From: Arcobacter_B sp049472135
GTDB lineage: Bacteria; Campylobacterota; Campylobacteria; Campylobacterales; Arcobacteraceae
Direction of reading: 5' to 3'
DNA: 64,000 nt
Assembly: GCF_049472135.1 (NCBI RefSeq)
Contig: NZ_JBMOVV010000009.1
Coordinates: 43,468 to 107,467 of the forward strand
The position numbers and the translations under genes were made by a program. This document shows positions 50,379-60,372 of the stretch, piece by piece. Positions within the stretch are counted from its first letter, which is position 1. Each line of letters starts with the position of its first letter. Below the pieces are notes generated by a model that made no database searches, was not told the origin of the DNA, and saw nothing but the letters and a program-made list of their open reading frames with translations.

Positions 50379-51192
50379 AAATACAATTACTTCTATAGCA
50401 ATAGGAGGATTTGATGGTATGCATGCTGCTCACCAAAAACTTTTTGAAAGACTTGATGAAAATGGTGCTATTTTATCAATTGAGTCTGGCTATGCAAACT
50501 TAACACCTAAAAGCCATAGACAAGAGTACTCAAAATACCCTATTTACTACTATGTACTTGATAATATCAAACATTTAGAAGGAAAAGAGTTTATCAAACT
50601 TTTAAAAGAAGAGTATCCTAACTTAAAAAAAATAGTTGTAGGTTTTGACTTTTGTTTTGGAAAAGGTAGAAAAAACTGTGTAAAAGAACTAAATGAACTT
50701 TTTGATGGAGAAGTTGAAGTTCTTGATGAGGTTAAACTAGATGATATAGCTGTTCACTCAAGAGTAATAAGACAATACCTAAAAGATGGTGATATAAAAA
50801 CTGCAAATAAACTACTTGGCAAAGAGTATAAAATATATGGAAAGCATATAAAAGGACAAGGATTAGGAGCTAAAAGTTTTGTTCCAACTATAAATCTTTT
50901 TGTAGAAGAGTTTTTACTTCCAAATGAAGGTGTTTATGCTACAAAAACTATCTTAAATGACAAAGAGTACAACTCTATAACTTTCTTAGGACATAGAGTA
51001 ACAACAGATGGAAGCTATGCTGTTGAAACACATATATTAGATGAAGAAATCAAAAATGAAGAGTTTATCGTACAAGTTAAATTTTTAGAAAAACTAAGAG
51101 ACAATCAAAAATTTGATAGTTTTGAGGCTTTAAAAAAACAGATATTTTTGGATATTGAAGAAGCGAATAACTATTTAAAAGAGTTAATCTAA
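50341..51192 (+). CDS. ribF: Bifunctional riboflavin kinase/FAD synthetase
   Basis: 283 residues making FMN and FAD. The N-terminal adenylyltransferase has SIAIGGFDGMHAAHQKLFER and VVGFDFCFGKGRKN; the C-terminal kinase has GQGLGAKSFVPTINLF and LLPNEGVYATKT. The GxFDGxH motif is intact. Start ATG 50341 (AAGGA 5 bp upstream) within tlyA; a second ATG two codons on is possible. The 38-bp overlap with tlyA couples the two. Its 3' end overlaps the convergent gene by 9 bp. Confidence 0.95.
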   Translation: MEMKKSSSILVNKNTITSIAIGGFDGMHAAHQKLFERLDENGAILSIESGYANLTPKSHRQEYSKYPIYYYVLDNIKHLEGKEFIKLLKEEYPNLKKIVVGFDFCFGKGRKNCVKELNELFDGEVEVLDEVKLDDIAVHSRVIRQYLKDGDIKTANKLLGKEYKIYGKHIKGQGLGAKSFVPTINLFVEEFLLPNEGVYATKTILNDKEYNSITFLGHRVTTDGSYAVETHILDEEIKNEEFIVQVKFLEKLRDNQKFDSFEALKKQIFLDIEEANNYLKELI

Positions 51193-51624
51193 TTTTAATG
51201 AGTATTTTATCTTTCGGTATCTTTTTTTATCTAAAGTTATAAATACTCTTTTAAAATCTATTTTATTTCTTGAAACTTTTGCTTCCTTTGCTTTAAAAGG
51301 AATATTTTTATAGTTACCTTCTATTTCAAACAACAACAAACTACCCTCAAGAAAATAACCTTTTTTAAAACTAATAAATAAATCTTTTTTTGAATAATTT
51401 CCATTAATATAAAATGAAGAGTTTGATAAAACTTCTTTTTTATTATAAAACCTAAATTCTTTTAATTTATCATAATCTATTGTTTTTAATTCTGCTTCTA
51501 TTCTATATCTAATATTTTGACTATCTATTTTATATTCTTTAACATTAGATAAAATAATTTTTGTAGCATTTAAATAAGATAGAAATAAAAAGATGAAAAA
51601 ATTAATTTTAAAAAAAAAGTTCAA
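51184..51624 (-). CDS. Small secreted protein of unknown function
   Basis: 146 residues with a hydrophobic signal (about residues 4-20, FFKINFFIFLFLSYLNA) and a basic, beta-rich mature part (YRIEAELKTIDYDKLKEFRF; KDLFISFKKGYFLEGSLLLF). The start is TTG 51624, with AAAGGTG upstream. It follows the giant lipoprotein gene on the same strand across a terminator, so transcription may be independent. Family not recognised. Confidence 0.65.
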   Translation of the reverse strand: MNFFFKINFFIFLFLSYLNATKIILSNVKEYKIDSQNIRYRIEAELKTIDYDKLKEFRFYNKKEVLSNSSFYINGNYSKKDLFISFKKGYFLEGSLLLFEIEGNYKNIPFKAKEAKVSRNKIDFKRVFITLDKKRYRKIKYSLKLD

Positions 51625-51665
51625 AAATCACCTTTACTGAATAAAAGTAATTATATATTAATTTT

Positions 51666-51696
51666 AGTAAAAGTAGAGCTAAGCTCTACTTTTACT
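51666..51696 (-). terminator. Terminator after the giant lipoprotein gene
   Basis: A perfect 14-bp stem AGTAAAAGTAGAGC/GCTCTACTTTTACT with a 3-base loop touches the stop codon of the lipoprotein gene. Confidence 0.75.
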
Positions 51697-54600
51697 TAAA
51701 AATTATCAGATATAAATGTATCTAATACAGTGTTACTATCAGCAGAAATAAACTCTTCTGTAAAAGTATATCCAGCTAAAAGAATAGTTGATGTTTCAAT
51801 AAACATAGTTCCAGAATCATTAACTAAATGAATATATACTTCTTCATTAGATTCAGTTGTACCATCTTTATATAATTCAACTTTAATCCAATTATTAACT
51901 GTATCTTCAGACCAAGTACCTATTACTTCAGTTGTTCTAGAAGCACCATACATAGCATCTTCAGTCGCTTTTACAACATCAAAGTTATCATTTAACATAA
52001 ATTTAGTACCATTTTCTCTATCTGTATACCAATTATTTAAAACAAATAAATCAATTAAACTATTTAGATCAGTTGCACCATGATTCGTAGCACTATCCCA
52101 TCTATCCCAATCTTTTGTTGTTGCAGCTGTTGTTACCTCCATATTTGATATTGTTTTATATACATTATCATAACCATTAACAGTAGATGTACTAATTAAT
52201 GTAAGTGTTCCCTCTTCTCCTGATTCTGAATCAACATAACTTGCTAACTTGTTATTTGTAGAATCAGGTGTAACAGTTAAACTAAATGTTCCATCTTCTT
52301 CATATGTACTATTAGAATCATTATAATCATAAGCTATACCAGATAAAGTATTATTAGCTGAATTAAAAGATAATACATCATACCAATCATCACCAACAGA
52401 TAAGAAGTTTCCTGTTGTCAATTCTGCAAATGTTAAAGTTTCTAATGCACTAACTGCTAAAAAGTCATGAACCCTTAACTTTGTTGGTGTAGTAACTTGA
52501 TCATATAGTGTACCATCATCACCACTTAGTCTAACCTCAGCTCTAAATCTAACTGAATCAATTCCTAAATCATAAGAAGCATCTGTCGTTACAACTGCCT
52601 CTGTATAAGATTCTATAGTATTTCCAGAGTCATCAACTTTTGATACATTAAATTTGATATCAGAACCTTCAGTAGCTATACTTACTGCAAATTTAGATTC
52701 ACCATATTCATAAACTGTTTGAGTTGAAGTGATTGTTCCATTTGCTAATTCTACTTCTGATGCCCATTCTGAATCATATTTAGCAACATAGTATTTGATT
52801 TTTCCAGTTGTGTCACCATCTCTTAAATCAAGTTTTACAAATAGCTTTTCACCTGCACTATTAATATTGTCCATAAAAGCAATCATAGCACCTCTACCAA
52901 TTGGTCCAGTTGCATCTGTTGATAAAATGTCAACATCACTAAGACTAATTTCTGCTTTTACTTCTGATTTAGGTGTCGTGAAATTTTTCTTAGCTTCTGC
53001 TCTTGAATCAATACCATCAGCCTTATAAGCATTAATAAATAAATCATCAAAATAGTCATCTGCTTTTACATCATTTCCATTCACTAAGTATTTTTCATCA
53101 TCTTTTACATTAGCTAAAGTCATGCCAAAAGCTTCTACATTATCTTCACCATCTATTATAAAGTCAATCATATCTTGACCTGTTAGAATTGTATCATCTA
53201 ATTTTGTAATACTTAAAACAATATCATCTAGTTTAGAAGTTTCAGCTGTTGGCATTGTTTGAGGCTCTGGCTCAGAACCTTCATAATGGAAATATGTTAC
53301 ATCATTGTATGAGTCATACCAATCAAGAACTTTACATTCAAGAACACCATTTATTTTAGCTTCTTCAATACTTACTATATCACCATTACTACATAAGTTT
53401 TGCCAATTTGAACCTAGACTTGTAATATCCATAGCTGTTGTTGAATCAAATAATTTTGATAAAGCAATTTTTACTTCTTTAATTTCATCATCATCTTCAA
53501 TACTCATAATATAAGAAGAAGTTCCAGAAATGGCATCTCTTATTGATGTCATATCATTTTTATCTTCTTGAGTTAATCCAGTATCAGAAGAATCATTCTC
53601 ATCTGCGCCATATCCTAAAGGTAAATCTAATAATAAATTTGCTGCAGCAACTAAATTCTCCTTGGCTTCTGGTAACCTAGTAGAAGCTGCTGATGTTAAT
53701 TTATATACACTACCTGAATTTAATACACTTGCAGGATCAATATCAATATTAGAATATTCAGTTAAAACTCCACCTATATCTTCAGTCTGAATTGCAACAT
53801 CTGCATCAGCCATCCATTGATAAGAAGACAATTGTTTTAATTGTGCAGCAAAACTTAAAATACCTGCTCTTAATGCTTTAGAATCATTTGTATCCATTGT
53901 TTCACCACCATATCCATATACAGCATCTGATGACGTAAATAGAGTTCCAAACTCATCACTAATTAATGAAAGTTTATCTGCCATTGCGTTTAACTTATTA
54001 GTCATTGTTAAACTTAAATCAATTGGATTATCCATAATATCTAAATCAATTAAATCTTTAGTCATGGCTCTTACAATTTTATTTAAAGTAGAAGTATCTG
54101 TTAAATCAACTGTTGAATCATTATTTTCAAATACTAATAATGAAGATATATCTGAATCATTTAAAATTTTTGCTAATTCAATTGAAAGCTTTACAATTTG
54201 TGCTTCTGTTGAAGTATTAGACTCCACTAAAGCATAAGCTTCATCAAGTTTTGAATCTATATTTTCAAGTTCAGGATCAATTGATTCAATAATCTTCATT
54301 GCTGCATCTACATCTGAGTTTAATGGAGTACTTCCATCTGTAATTACGACAGTAAACTCTTTTACAACTGAAGCATCAGAAGCATCTTTTGCTGTAAGTT
54401 TCATTAAATGTTCACCTAAATTATCAGCTGTAGCATTTACTGTTAATACAGCTGTGTTTACATTAAATTCCATCCAACTTGGCAATAAAGTACCATCTGC
54501 ATATGTAACATCATAAGTTAAAGTATCTCCAACATCAACATCACTAATATAACTACTTAAATCTATAGTTTTAGATACATCTTGTACTGCACTTTGATTT

Positions 54601-57600
54601 GGAATAGTTGCAGCTGTTGGAGTATCATTAGTGTTTACAACCTCTATATTGAATGCATCTAAAGAAACAGTATCATTTCCTTCTGTAACTGAGATAACTA
54701 TATCAGAAGTTGTACCAACATTATCATTTGTAGGAGTACCACTTAATTCTCCTGTAGTTTCATTAAATGTTGCCCATGTAGGTTTATTTACAATAGCAAA
54801 TGTTAAGTTATTACTATTATTATCTTTAGCCGTTGGAATAAATGAATAAGAGCTATCCTCATTTACAGTAGTATTTGGCGTTCCAGAAATAGTTGGAGGT
54901 GTTAAGTTTACAGTATCCCACTCAATTATACTCAAAGTAATTTCAACTGTATCAGTAGCAGAACTACTATCAGTTACTGTAACGCCAAATGTATACTCTG
55001 AAACATCATCAGTAGTTAAATCTCTATTATTAGTAATTTTTCCATTTTCATCAATAGATAAGAATGATGGTGTATTATCAGATAAACTGTAACTTAACTG
55101 ATCAGTTGAAGTATCTTCTGTACTAGTAACAATTGATACACCATTTCTATACACTGCTTCTACAGAACTTGATACACTTAACACAGGTACAAAGTTATCT
55201 ACTGAAAGATTAAATACAATTGTATCATTTCCGCCAGGATTTGTTGCCGTAATAGTAATACCTGTAGTTGATTGTTGTTCACTTACATTTGCAGGTGTAC
55301 CATATACTTCACCTGTTACACTATTTATTTTCATCCAAGAAGGATTTCCTGAAATAGTCCAAGAAGTAATTTCATCTCCACTATCAACACTTGGAATAAA
55401 CGAATAAGCAGTACCTGTCACAACACTTGATGAAGGTGTTCCTGAAATTTGAGGTGCTGCATAGGCTGTAGTTGATTTAAATGTAGTTGTATATGTACCA
55501 ACAGTAACTTTTGAATAAGTATTAGCTCCACCCGTTAAAGCAGATGTATGCTTAACAGCTAAAGTTTGTCCAGCAGAAATTGTTCCTGATGTTCCAGATT
55601 CGATGCCATCAATAATTAATACTCCATTATCAACAGAAACTGGAACTTCTACATTTATACCCTTAATAGTTATAGTACTCGAAGTTATTTCAGTATCTTG
55701 TGTTACATCTGATTGAGAAGTAAATGTAAATGCATCAACTAAAGCATCTTTTACTTTAGTATATGATACTAATTTATTAGCAACTCCACCTATTGTTAGA
55801 ACAGTTTCAGTTTTAGTTTGATATTCAGAAGAAGTAGTTTGCATTACTTTGATTTGATCATTAAGATTTACAGTTCCTGCTTCATTTGTAAAATCAGACC
55901 AAGTAGTACCATTATCAGATGAAATAGAATAAGTACCATTAGTAATTGAAATAGCTGTATCTGTATTTATACCAGTAATAGTTCTTGCTGAACTTGTAAT
56001 TTCAGTATCAAGTTCTTGATTTTCAAATAATGAGAATATTATTGCATTTGGTGTTGTATCTGCTACAAATGGGTCAGCTTTTGTATTTGACTTAAATTCA
56101 TATACATTTGAACCAATTTTAAGTTTTGATACTGTTTCTGTACTAAACTCTGAAGAAGAAGTATGTCTTACTTGAACAGTGTCATTTACAGATACAGTTC
56201 CAGCTGTTGTTACAAAACTTCCTCCATTTATACTATATTCAGTATTATTACCTTCATCAACAACATCAATTTCAATAGCAGTATTAAATCCTGTTAATGT
56301 TTTAGTTCCACTTGTTGTCAATGTAGAAATTTCTGTATCTTCTACTTTATCAAATGAAATTAAATCAGGATTTTTATCCTCTAAAGTAGTAAATACTTTA
56401 AATGTATCTTCAATACCACCAATTGTTAAAGTGGCTTCAGTATCAGAAGAAAAATTAGAAGAAGCATCTGTTCTTACTTTTACTGTATCTCCATTTTGAA
56501 CTGTTCCAGCAATAGAAGTCCAACTACCACCATTTATTTGATATTCTCCACCAGTGATTGAAATAGAAGTATCTGTGTTTACACCAGTTACAGTGATTGC
56601 ATTACTTTCTACATTAGTTGTACCTGGAGTAATACCTTTCTTATACCCTAAATCAAAACTATTAGGTGTAATATCTGCAACAAATGGATCAGATTCTGTC
56701 GTAGATACGAAAGAGATTTTTGTTCCACCAATTGTAACATTAGATATAGTATTTGTTGAATATGAAGTTGAAGAAGTATGTCTAACCTCTAAAGTATCAC
56801 CATTACTAATAGTTCCAGCTGTTGTACTCCATGCTCCACCGTTTATTCTATATTCACCATTAGCTATACTAATCGTAGCAGAAGAACCATAAATAGCCTT
56901 TGTTGGGATAGTTGTAGTAGCAGTATAAGAACTATTTCTTGCTGCATCTTTAATTGCTGTAAAAGAAATACCATGTCCAATTGCTAAAGTACCATCAAGT
57001 AAATCATCACTATTTGGAACACTTTCTAATTGAAGAGTTGTTTCCATTTTTGAAGCAACAACAGCTAAATCAACAGAAGCTGCTTCTTGCTGAACTTCTT
57101 CTAAAGAAGCAAGTGCCTCGTCATCAATATTTCCATCGCCCAAGTCAGTAGCTAAATCTTGTATAACTTTTTCTGGGTCATCTGTAGATAAAATAGCCGT
57201 AGTAAGCTTTAAAAGTTGTGTATTTGCAGCTTGTTCTTCCGTTGTACCAGAACCACTTGTTAAGTCTAAATCTTCTAAATCAGTTCCTGAAGGTAAAGAG
57301 ATATTAAATGTCTCAACAACAGCATCTTTTGCTTCTGTTTTATATGTAGAAATATCAGCAGTAGGAGAAGATTGCATCTTAGTTAAGATAGTTTTCGCTG
57401 CTATATCAGTAAGAATATTAATATTCAATTTTAATTCACTAGTTCCACCAACTTCTTCAATAGCCATTAAAGTACCCTGAGAATACCCTCCTGTGGCCTC
57501 ATTATAGTACTGACCATCTTCAATTACAAACTTAGTAGGACCACTCCATGTAAAATCTGAACTAGAAAATGAAAACTTATAATCAGATCCAATAGTTGTA

Positions 57601-57800
57601 GTAGCACTGTCTTCTGCAATTTCATTACCAGAATTATCTAAATGTACTGCTTTAACTGTTGTCCCAACTACAAAAGGTCCCTTAGATGGTAAACCACCTG
57701 CTCCACCAGAAGAGGAAGAAGAACCTCCACCTCCACAACCAACTAACATACCTGCAACAACTGTAGATATTAAAGTATTCCTTACAATATTACTTCCCAT
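51696..57800 (-). CDS. Giant repeat-containing surface lipoprotein (Ig-like and cadherin-like domains)
   Basis: 2034 residues. The lipobox LVGCGGGG (Cys22) plus a Gly/Ser linker anchors it. About 40-265: an N-terminal domain of the type seen in large lipoproteins of this phylum. About 268-780: five repeats of roughly 105 residues (starting near 268, 373, 475, 583 and 691), each with a YxINGGxW-like core, GTVxxxDxVxVR and a TIGG-like strand. About 781-1155: He_PIG/cadherin-like modules (NPSWMKINSVTGEVYGTP; PTWATFNETTGELSGTP). About 1156-2034: a large unmatched C-terminal region, first helical and acidic, then beta-rich. Very acidic, four Cys. It probably sits on the cell surface as an adhesin or matrix protein; type II secretion of it is a guess. 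Confidence 0.85.
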   Translation of the reverse strand: MGSNIVRNTLISTVVAGMLVGCGGGGSSSSSGGAGGLPSKGPFVVGTTVKAVHLDNSGNEIAEDSATTTIGSDYKFSFSSSDFTWSGPTKFVIEDGQYYNEATGGYSQGTLMAIEEVGGTSELKLNINILTDIAAKTILTKMQSSPTADISTYKTEAKDAVVETFNISLPSGTDLEDLDLTSGSGTTEEQAANTQLLKLTTAILSTDDPEKVIQDLATDLGDGNIDDEALASLEEVQQEAASVDLAVVASKMETTLQLESVPNSDDLLDGTLAIGHGISFTAIKDAARNSSYTATTTIPTKAIYGSSATISIANGEYRINGGAWSTTAGTISNGDTLEVRHTSSTSYSTNTISNVTIGGTKISFVSTTESDPFVADITPNSFDLGYKKGITPGTTNVESNAITVTGVNTDTSISITGGEYQINGGSWTSIAGTVQNGDTVKVRTDASSNFSSDTEATLTIGGIEDTFKVFTTLEDKNPDLISFDKVEDTEISTLTTSGTKTLTGFNTAIEIDVVDEGNNTEYSINGGSFVTTAGTVSVNDTVQVRHTSSSEFSTETVSKLKIGSNVYEFKSNTKADPFVADTTPNAIIFSLFENQELDTEITSSARTITGINTDTAISITNGTYSISSDNGTTWSDFTNEAGTVNLNDQIKVMQTTSSEYQTKTETVLTIGGVANKLVSYTKVKDALVDAFTFTSQSDVTQDTEITSSTITIKGINVEVPVSVDNGVLIIDGIESGTSGTISAGQTLAVKHTSALTGGANTYSKVTVGTYTTTFKSTTAYAAPQISGTPSSSVVTGTAYSFIPSVDSGDEITSWTISGNPSWMKINSVTGEVYGTPANVSEQQSTTGITITATNPGGNDTIVFNLSVDNFVPVLSVSSSVEAVYRNGVSIVTSTEDTSTDQLSYSLSDNTPSFLSIDENGKITNNRDLTTDDVSEYTFGVTVTDSSSATDTVEITLSIIEWDTVNLTPPTISGTPNTTVNEDSSYSFIPTAKDNNSNNLTFAIVNKPTWATFNETTGELSGTPTNDNVGTTSDIVISVTEGNDTVSLDAFNIEVVNTNDTPTAATIPNQSAVQDVSKTIDLSSYISDVDVGDTLTYDVTYADGTLLPSWMEFNVNTAVLTVNATADNLGEHLMKLTAKDASDASVVKEFTVVITDGSTPLNSDVDAAMKIIESIDPELENIDSKLDEAYALVESNTSTEAQIVKLSIELAKILNDSDISSLLVFENNDSTVDLTDTSTLNKIVRAMTKDLIDLDIMDNPIDLSLTMTNKLNAMADKLSLISDEFGTLFTSSDAVYGYGGETMDTNDSKALRAGILSFAAQLKQLSSYQWMADADVAIQTEDIGGVLTEYSNIDIDPASVLNSGSVYKLTSAASTRLPEAKENLVAAANLLLDLPLGYGADENDSSDTGLTQEDKNDMTSIRDAISGTSSYIMSIEDDDEIKEVKIALSKLFDSTTAMDITSLGSNWQNLCSNGDIVSIEEAKINGVLECKVLDWYDSYNDVTYFHYEGSEPEPQTMPTAETSKLDDIVLSITKLDDTILTGQDMIDFIIDGEDNVEAFGMTLANVKDDEKYLVNGNDVKADDYFDDLFINAYKADGIDSRAEAKKNFTTPKSEVKAEISLSDVDILSTDATGPIGRGAMIAFMDNINSAGEKLFVKLDLRDGDTTGKIKYYVAKYDSEWASEVELANGTITSTQTVYEYGESKFAVSIATEGSDIKFNVSKVDDSGNTIESYTEAVVTTDASYDLGIDSVRFRAEVRLSGDDGTLYDQVTTPTKLRVHDFLAVSALETLTFAELTTGNFLSVGDDWYDVLSFNSANNTLSGIAYDYNDSNSTYEEDGTFSLTVTPDSTNNKLASYVDSESGEEGTLTLISTSTVNGYDNVYKTISNMEVTTAATTKDWDRWDSATNHGATDLNSLIDLFVLNNWYTDRENGTKFMLNDNFDVVKATEDAMYGASRTTEVIGTWSEDTVNNWIKVELYKDGTTESNEEVYIHLVNDSGTMFIETSTILLAGYTFTEEFISADSNTVLDTFISDNF

Positions 57801-58085
57801 TTTATATCTCCTTAAAATATATACAAAGTTAATAATTTAAATTATTACTACAATACTCTTACATTATTTTTACATAATAAAACTTAATGTTTTTCATAAA
57901 AAAAGATAAATTTCCTATAAAAAAATTGTTTTTTTAACTATTAAAAAGAATAATTCTATACTTTTATTAACTTAATTATAATTATTTAAAATGATACTAT
58001 TTCTTATTTACAATTTGATTTCAATTGTTAAAATAAAAAAATTTATTTTCATCTAGATTAATAATAATTTGGATAAAATATCCCT
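57801..58085. other. AT-rich divergent region between giant lipoprotein and cmoA
   Basis: 285 bp without a credible gene. AAGGAG 7-12 bp before the lipoprotein ATG is its ribosome site. A small inverted repeat AAAATAAA-N4-TTTATTTT lies at 58030-58049. No clear -10 box could be singled out for either gene in this AT-rich sequence. Confidence 0.5.
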
Positions 58086-58796
58086 ATGGTAGATAAAGTA
58101 TTTGAAAAATCAATAACAAAACAATTTGAATTCGATGAAGATGTTGCATCAGTATTTGATGATATGTTAAATAGGTCAGTTCCTTTTTATAAAGAAATGC
58201 AAAGGTTATCTATAAACTTTGCTTGTAACTTTCTAGAAGAAGATGACGTAGTCTATGATTTAGGCTGTTCAACAGCTTCAACACTTATTGAGTTATCAAA
58301 ACATTTTGAAAAAAATTTAAAACTTATAGGTATAGATAATTCAGAAGCTATGCTTAGTCGTGCTTCAAAAAAAGCTAAAGCTTTTGGAGTTGAAATTGAT
58401 TTAGTAAATGCAGATTTACATGACATTTCTTATGACAATGCAAAATTAATACTTTCAAACTACACTTTACAGTTTATAAGACCTCTTCAAAGAGAAAAAT
58501 TAGTAAAAAAAATTTATGATTCTTTAGAAGATAAAGGAATTTTTATTTTTAGTGAGAAAGTAATCTCTTCAAACCCAACATTAAACAAACAATCTATTGA
58601 TGAATATTATGATTTCAAAAAAACACAAGGGTACTCTGAGTTTGAAATAGCTCAAAAAAGAGAAGCATTAGAGAATGTTTTAATACCATATACAGAAGAT
58701 GAAAATAAACAAATGATAAAAGACGCTGGTTTCTCACATTGTGAGACTATTTTTAAATGGGTAAATTTTGCCACATTTATTGCAATAAAAAACTAA
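58086..58796 (+). CDS. cmoA: Carboxy-S-adenosyl-L-methionine synthase
   Basis: 236 residues. Makes carboxy-SAM from SAM and prephenate for CmoB, which modifies wobble uridine (cmo5U34) of tRNAs. SAM motif VYDLGCSTASTLIELS and LIGIDNSEAMLSRASKKAKA; conserved DLHDISYDNAKLILSNYTLQF and FIFSEKVIS. CmoB is not in the window. The gene is 11 bp from the bcp start. Confidence 0.95.
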   Translation: MVDKVFEKSITKQFEFDEDVASVFDDMLNRSVPFYKEMQRLSINFACNFLEEDDVVYDLGCSTASTLIELSKHFEKNLKLIGIDNSEAMLSRASKKAKAFGVEIDLVNADLHDISYDNAKLILSNYTLQFIRPLQREKLVKKIYDSLEDKGIFIFSEKVISSNPTLNKQSIDEYYDFKKTQGYSEFEIAQKREALENVLIPYTEDENKQMIKDAGFSHCETIFKWVNFATFIAIKN

Positions 58797-58807
58797 AGGA
58801 CAATTAT

Positions 58808-59314
58808 ATGTTAGAAATTGGAACAAAAGCACCTGATTTTTGTGCACCAAACCAAGATGATATTGAGATTTGCTCAAGAGATTTAAAAGGTAAATGGATT
58901 GTTTTATACTTCTATCCAAAAGATATGACTCCTGGTTGTACTACACAAGCTTGTGATTTTACAGAAGCACATCCTCAATTTGATGATTTAGATGCAGTTA
59001 TTCTAGGAGTAAGTCCTGATGATGCTCAAAAACATAGAAAATTTATTGAGAAAAAAGATTTAAGTATCACATTATTAGCAGATGTTAACAAAAAAATGTG
59101 TGAAGATTATGGTGTATGGCAACTAAAAAAATTTATGGGCAAAGAGTTCATGGGTGTAGTAAGAAGTACATTTATCATTAATCCTGAAGGAGATATAGCT
59201 GCTATTTGGGAAAAAGTAAATGTAAGAAAAAAGAAAACTGTAAAAGGTGAAAAAATTGAAATTGTTCATGTAGAAGAAGTTAGAAAAAAACTTCAAGAAC
59301 TACAAGAAGCATAA
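58808..59314 (+). CDS. bcp: Peroxiredoxin, Bcp/PrxQ type
   Basis: 168-residue thiol peroxidase. The peroxidatic site is PKDMTPGCTTQACDF, with the second Cys five residues later as in PrxQ, and an additional Cys in KKMCEDYGVW. Further family features: ILGVSPDDAQKHRKF, GKEFMGVVRSTFIINPEG. I choose ATG 58808 because AAAGGA lies just upstream (in the stop region of cmoA); an earlier in-frame ATG inside cmoA is unlikely. Confidence 0.95.
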   Translation: MLEIGTKAPDFCAPNQDDIEICSRDLKGKWIVLYFYPKDMTPGCTTQACDFTEAHPQFDDLDAVILGVSPDDAQKHRKFIEKKDLSITLLADVNKKMCEDYGVWQLKKFMGKEFMGVVRSTFIINPEGDIAAIWEKVNVRKKKTVKGEKIEIVHVEEVRKKLQELQEA

Positions 59315-59328
59315 ACTTAGGATTTATA

Positions 59329-60372
59329 ATGAATAGACTTTTAAATAAAATTACAATTATTGGTTCATCTTTACTATTAAGTGCAACACTTGCAAGTGCA
59401 GAAACTACAGTTTGTTATAAAGATAAATGGAACACACCATCAACTATTGAAACAACTAAACTAGATGGTGGTTTATGTCAAGGAAAGTTTTCAATCAAAG
59501 ACATGGAAGAGAAAGGATGGAGAGTTTTAGATATTAAGATTGACTCAAATCAAAACTCTTTAAGCTATAAATATCTTTTAACAAATGAAACACTTGAGAA
59601 AAAAGAAGTAAAAAAAGTTGATACAAATGAAACTACACAAAAACTTTCTTATCAAGCATTTGGGATAAAAATTGACAATATTAAAGATAATAAAACAGTT
59701 ATTGATATTGGAAATTTAATAGTTGGTCAAAGTGGAGTTGTTATTCACTTACATGATAGAGATAAAAGACTTATTGTTGCAAATGCAAAAGTTGTTAACT
59801 CAGATGATACAAGCTCAACTATAGAATTTAGTAAGTTCGATGATATTAAACAAGATGCTCTTCCTACATCAAAAAGAGGTGTTCAAAAAGGTGATATTTT
59901 AGCATTGAACTATTTATATACTTCATCAATGTTAATAGCACCAAATCAAGAATCTTTCCAGATTGTTAGAGAAAACTTTAAATACAATAATTTCTTACAC
60001 TCAGATATATTTGCAGCACAACTTAAAGTAAATGAAGAAGAACTACCTTCTAAAAAGTCTATTCAAGAGTTTGCGATCAAACAAAATCTAAGAACTATAT
60101 TTATTGTAATTGAAAATAAAGTATATGTTGTTGATGCAAAAACATTTAAAACATTAACTAATTATGATATTAAATATACTTCTGCAAAATCAGAAATGCC
60201 TTTCTATACAAGAATAGAAGATATAAAAGGTGCACCTCTAGATTTTGATTTTAGTTTTGATTTTTCAATTTTCAATTTTCTGTTAGATGAAGAAGATAAA
60301 ATTGATAATAAAAAATCATATAACAAAAATAGCTATGAAGACTATTATAAAAATATTTTAGGAATTAACTAA
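59329..60372 (+). CDS. Secreted protein with plasminogen-binding (PgbA) N-terminal domain
   Basis: 347 residues with a signal peptide (cleavage near LASAE). The central part follows the PGBA_N pattern that I recall from Helicobacter PgbA: LIVGQSGVVIHLHDRDKRLI, FSKFDDIKQDALPTSKRGVQ, KGDILALNYLYTSSMLIAPN and SIQEFAIKQNLRTIFIVIEN, then VYVVDAKTFK. A short N-terminal extra domain with a Cys pair precedes it. It lacks the long lysine-rich repeat tail of Helicobacter PgbA, so binding of plasminogen is not assured. It lies between bcp (14 bp) and glcD (overlap one base). Confidence 0.82.
   Translation: MNRLLNKITIIGSSLLLSATLASAETTVCYKDKWNTPSTIETTKLDGGLCQGKFSIKDMEEKGWRVLDIKIDSNQNSLSYKYLLTNETLEKKEVKKVDTNETTQKLSYQAFGIKIDNIKDNKTVIDIGNLIVGQSGVVIHLHDRDKRLIVANAKVVNSDDTSSTIEFSKFDDIKQDALPTSKRGVQKGDILALNYLYTSSMLIAPNQESFQIVRENFKYNNFLHSDIFAAQLKVNEEELPSKKSIQEFAIKQNLRTIFIVIENKVYVVDAKTFKTLTNYDIKYTSAKSEMPFYTRIEDIKGAPLDFDFSFDFSIFNFLLDEEDKIDNKKSYNKNSYEDYYKNILGIN

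Noticed and set aside
52795..56892. Several 70-110-residue plus-strand frames inside the giant lipoprotein gene
   Set aside because: They are antisense shadows of the repeats; the opposite frame is open for 2034 codons with a lipobox and repeated domains.
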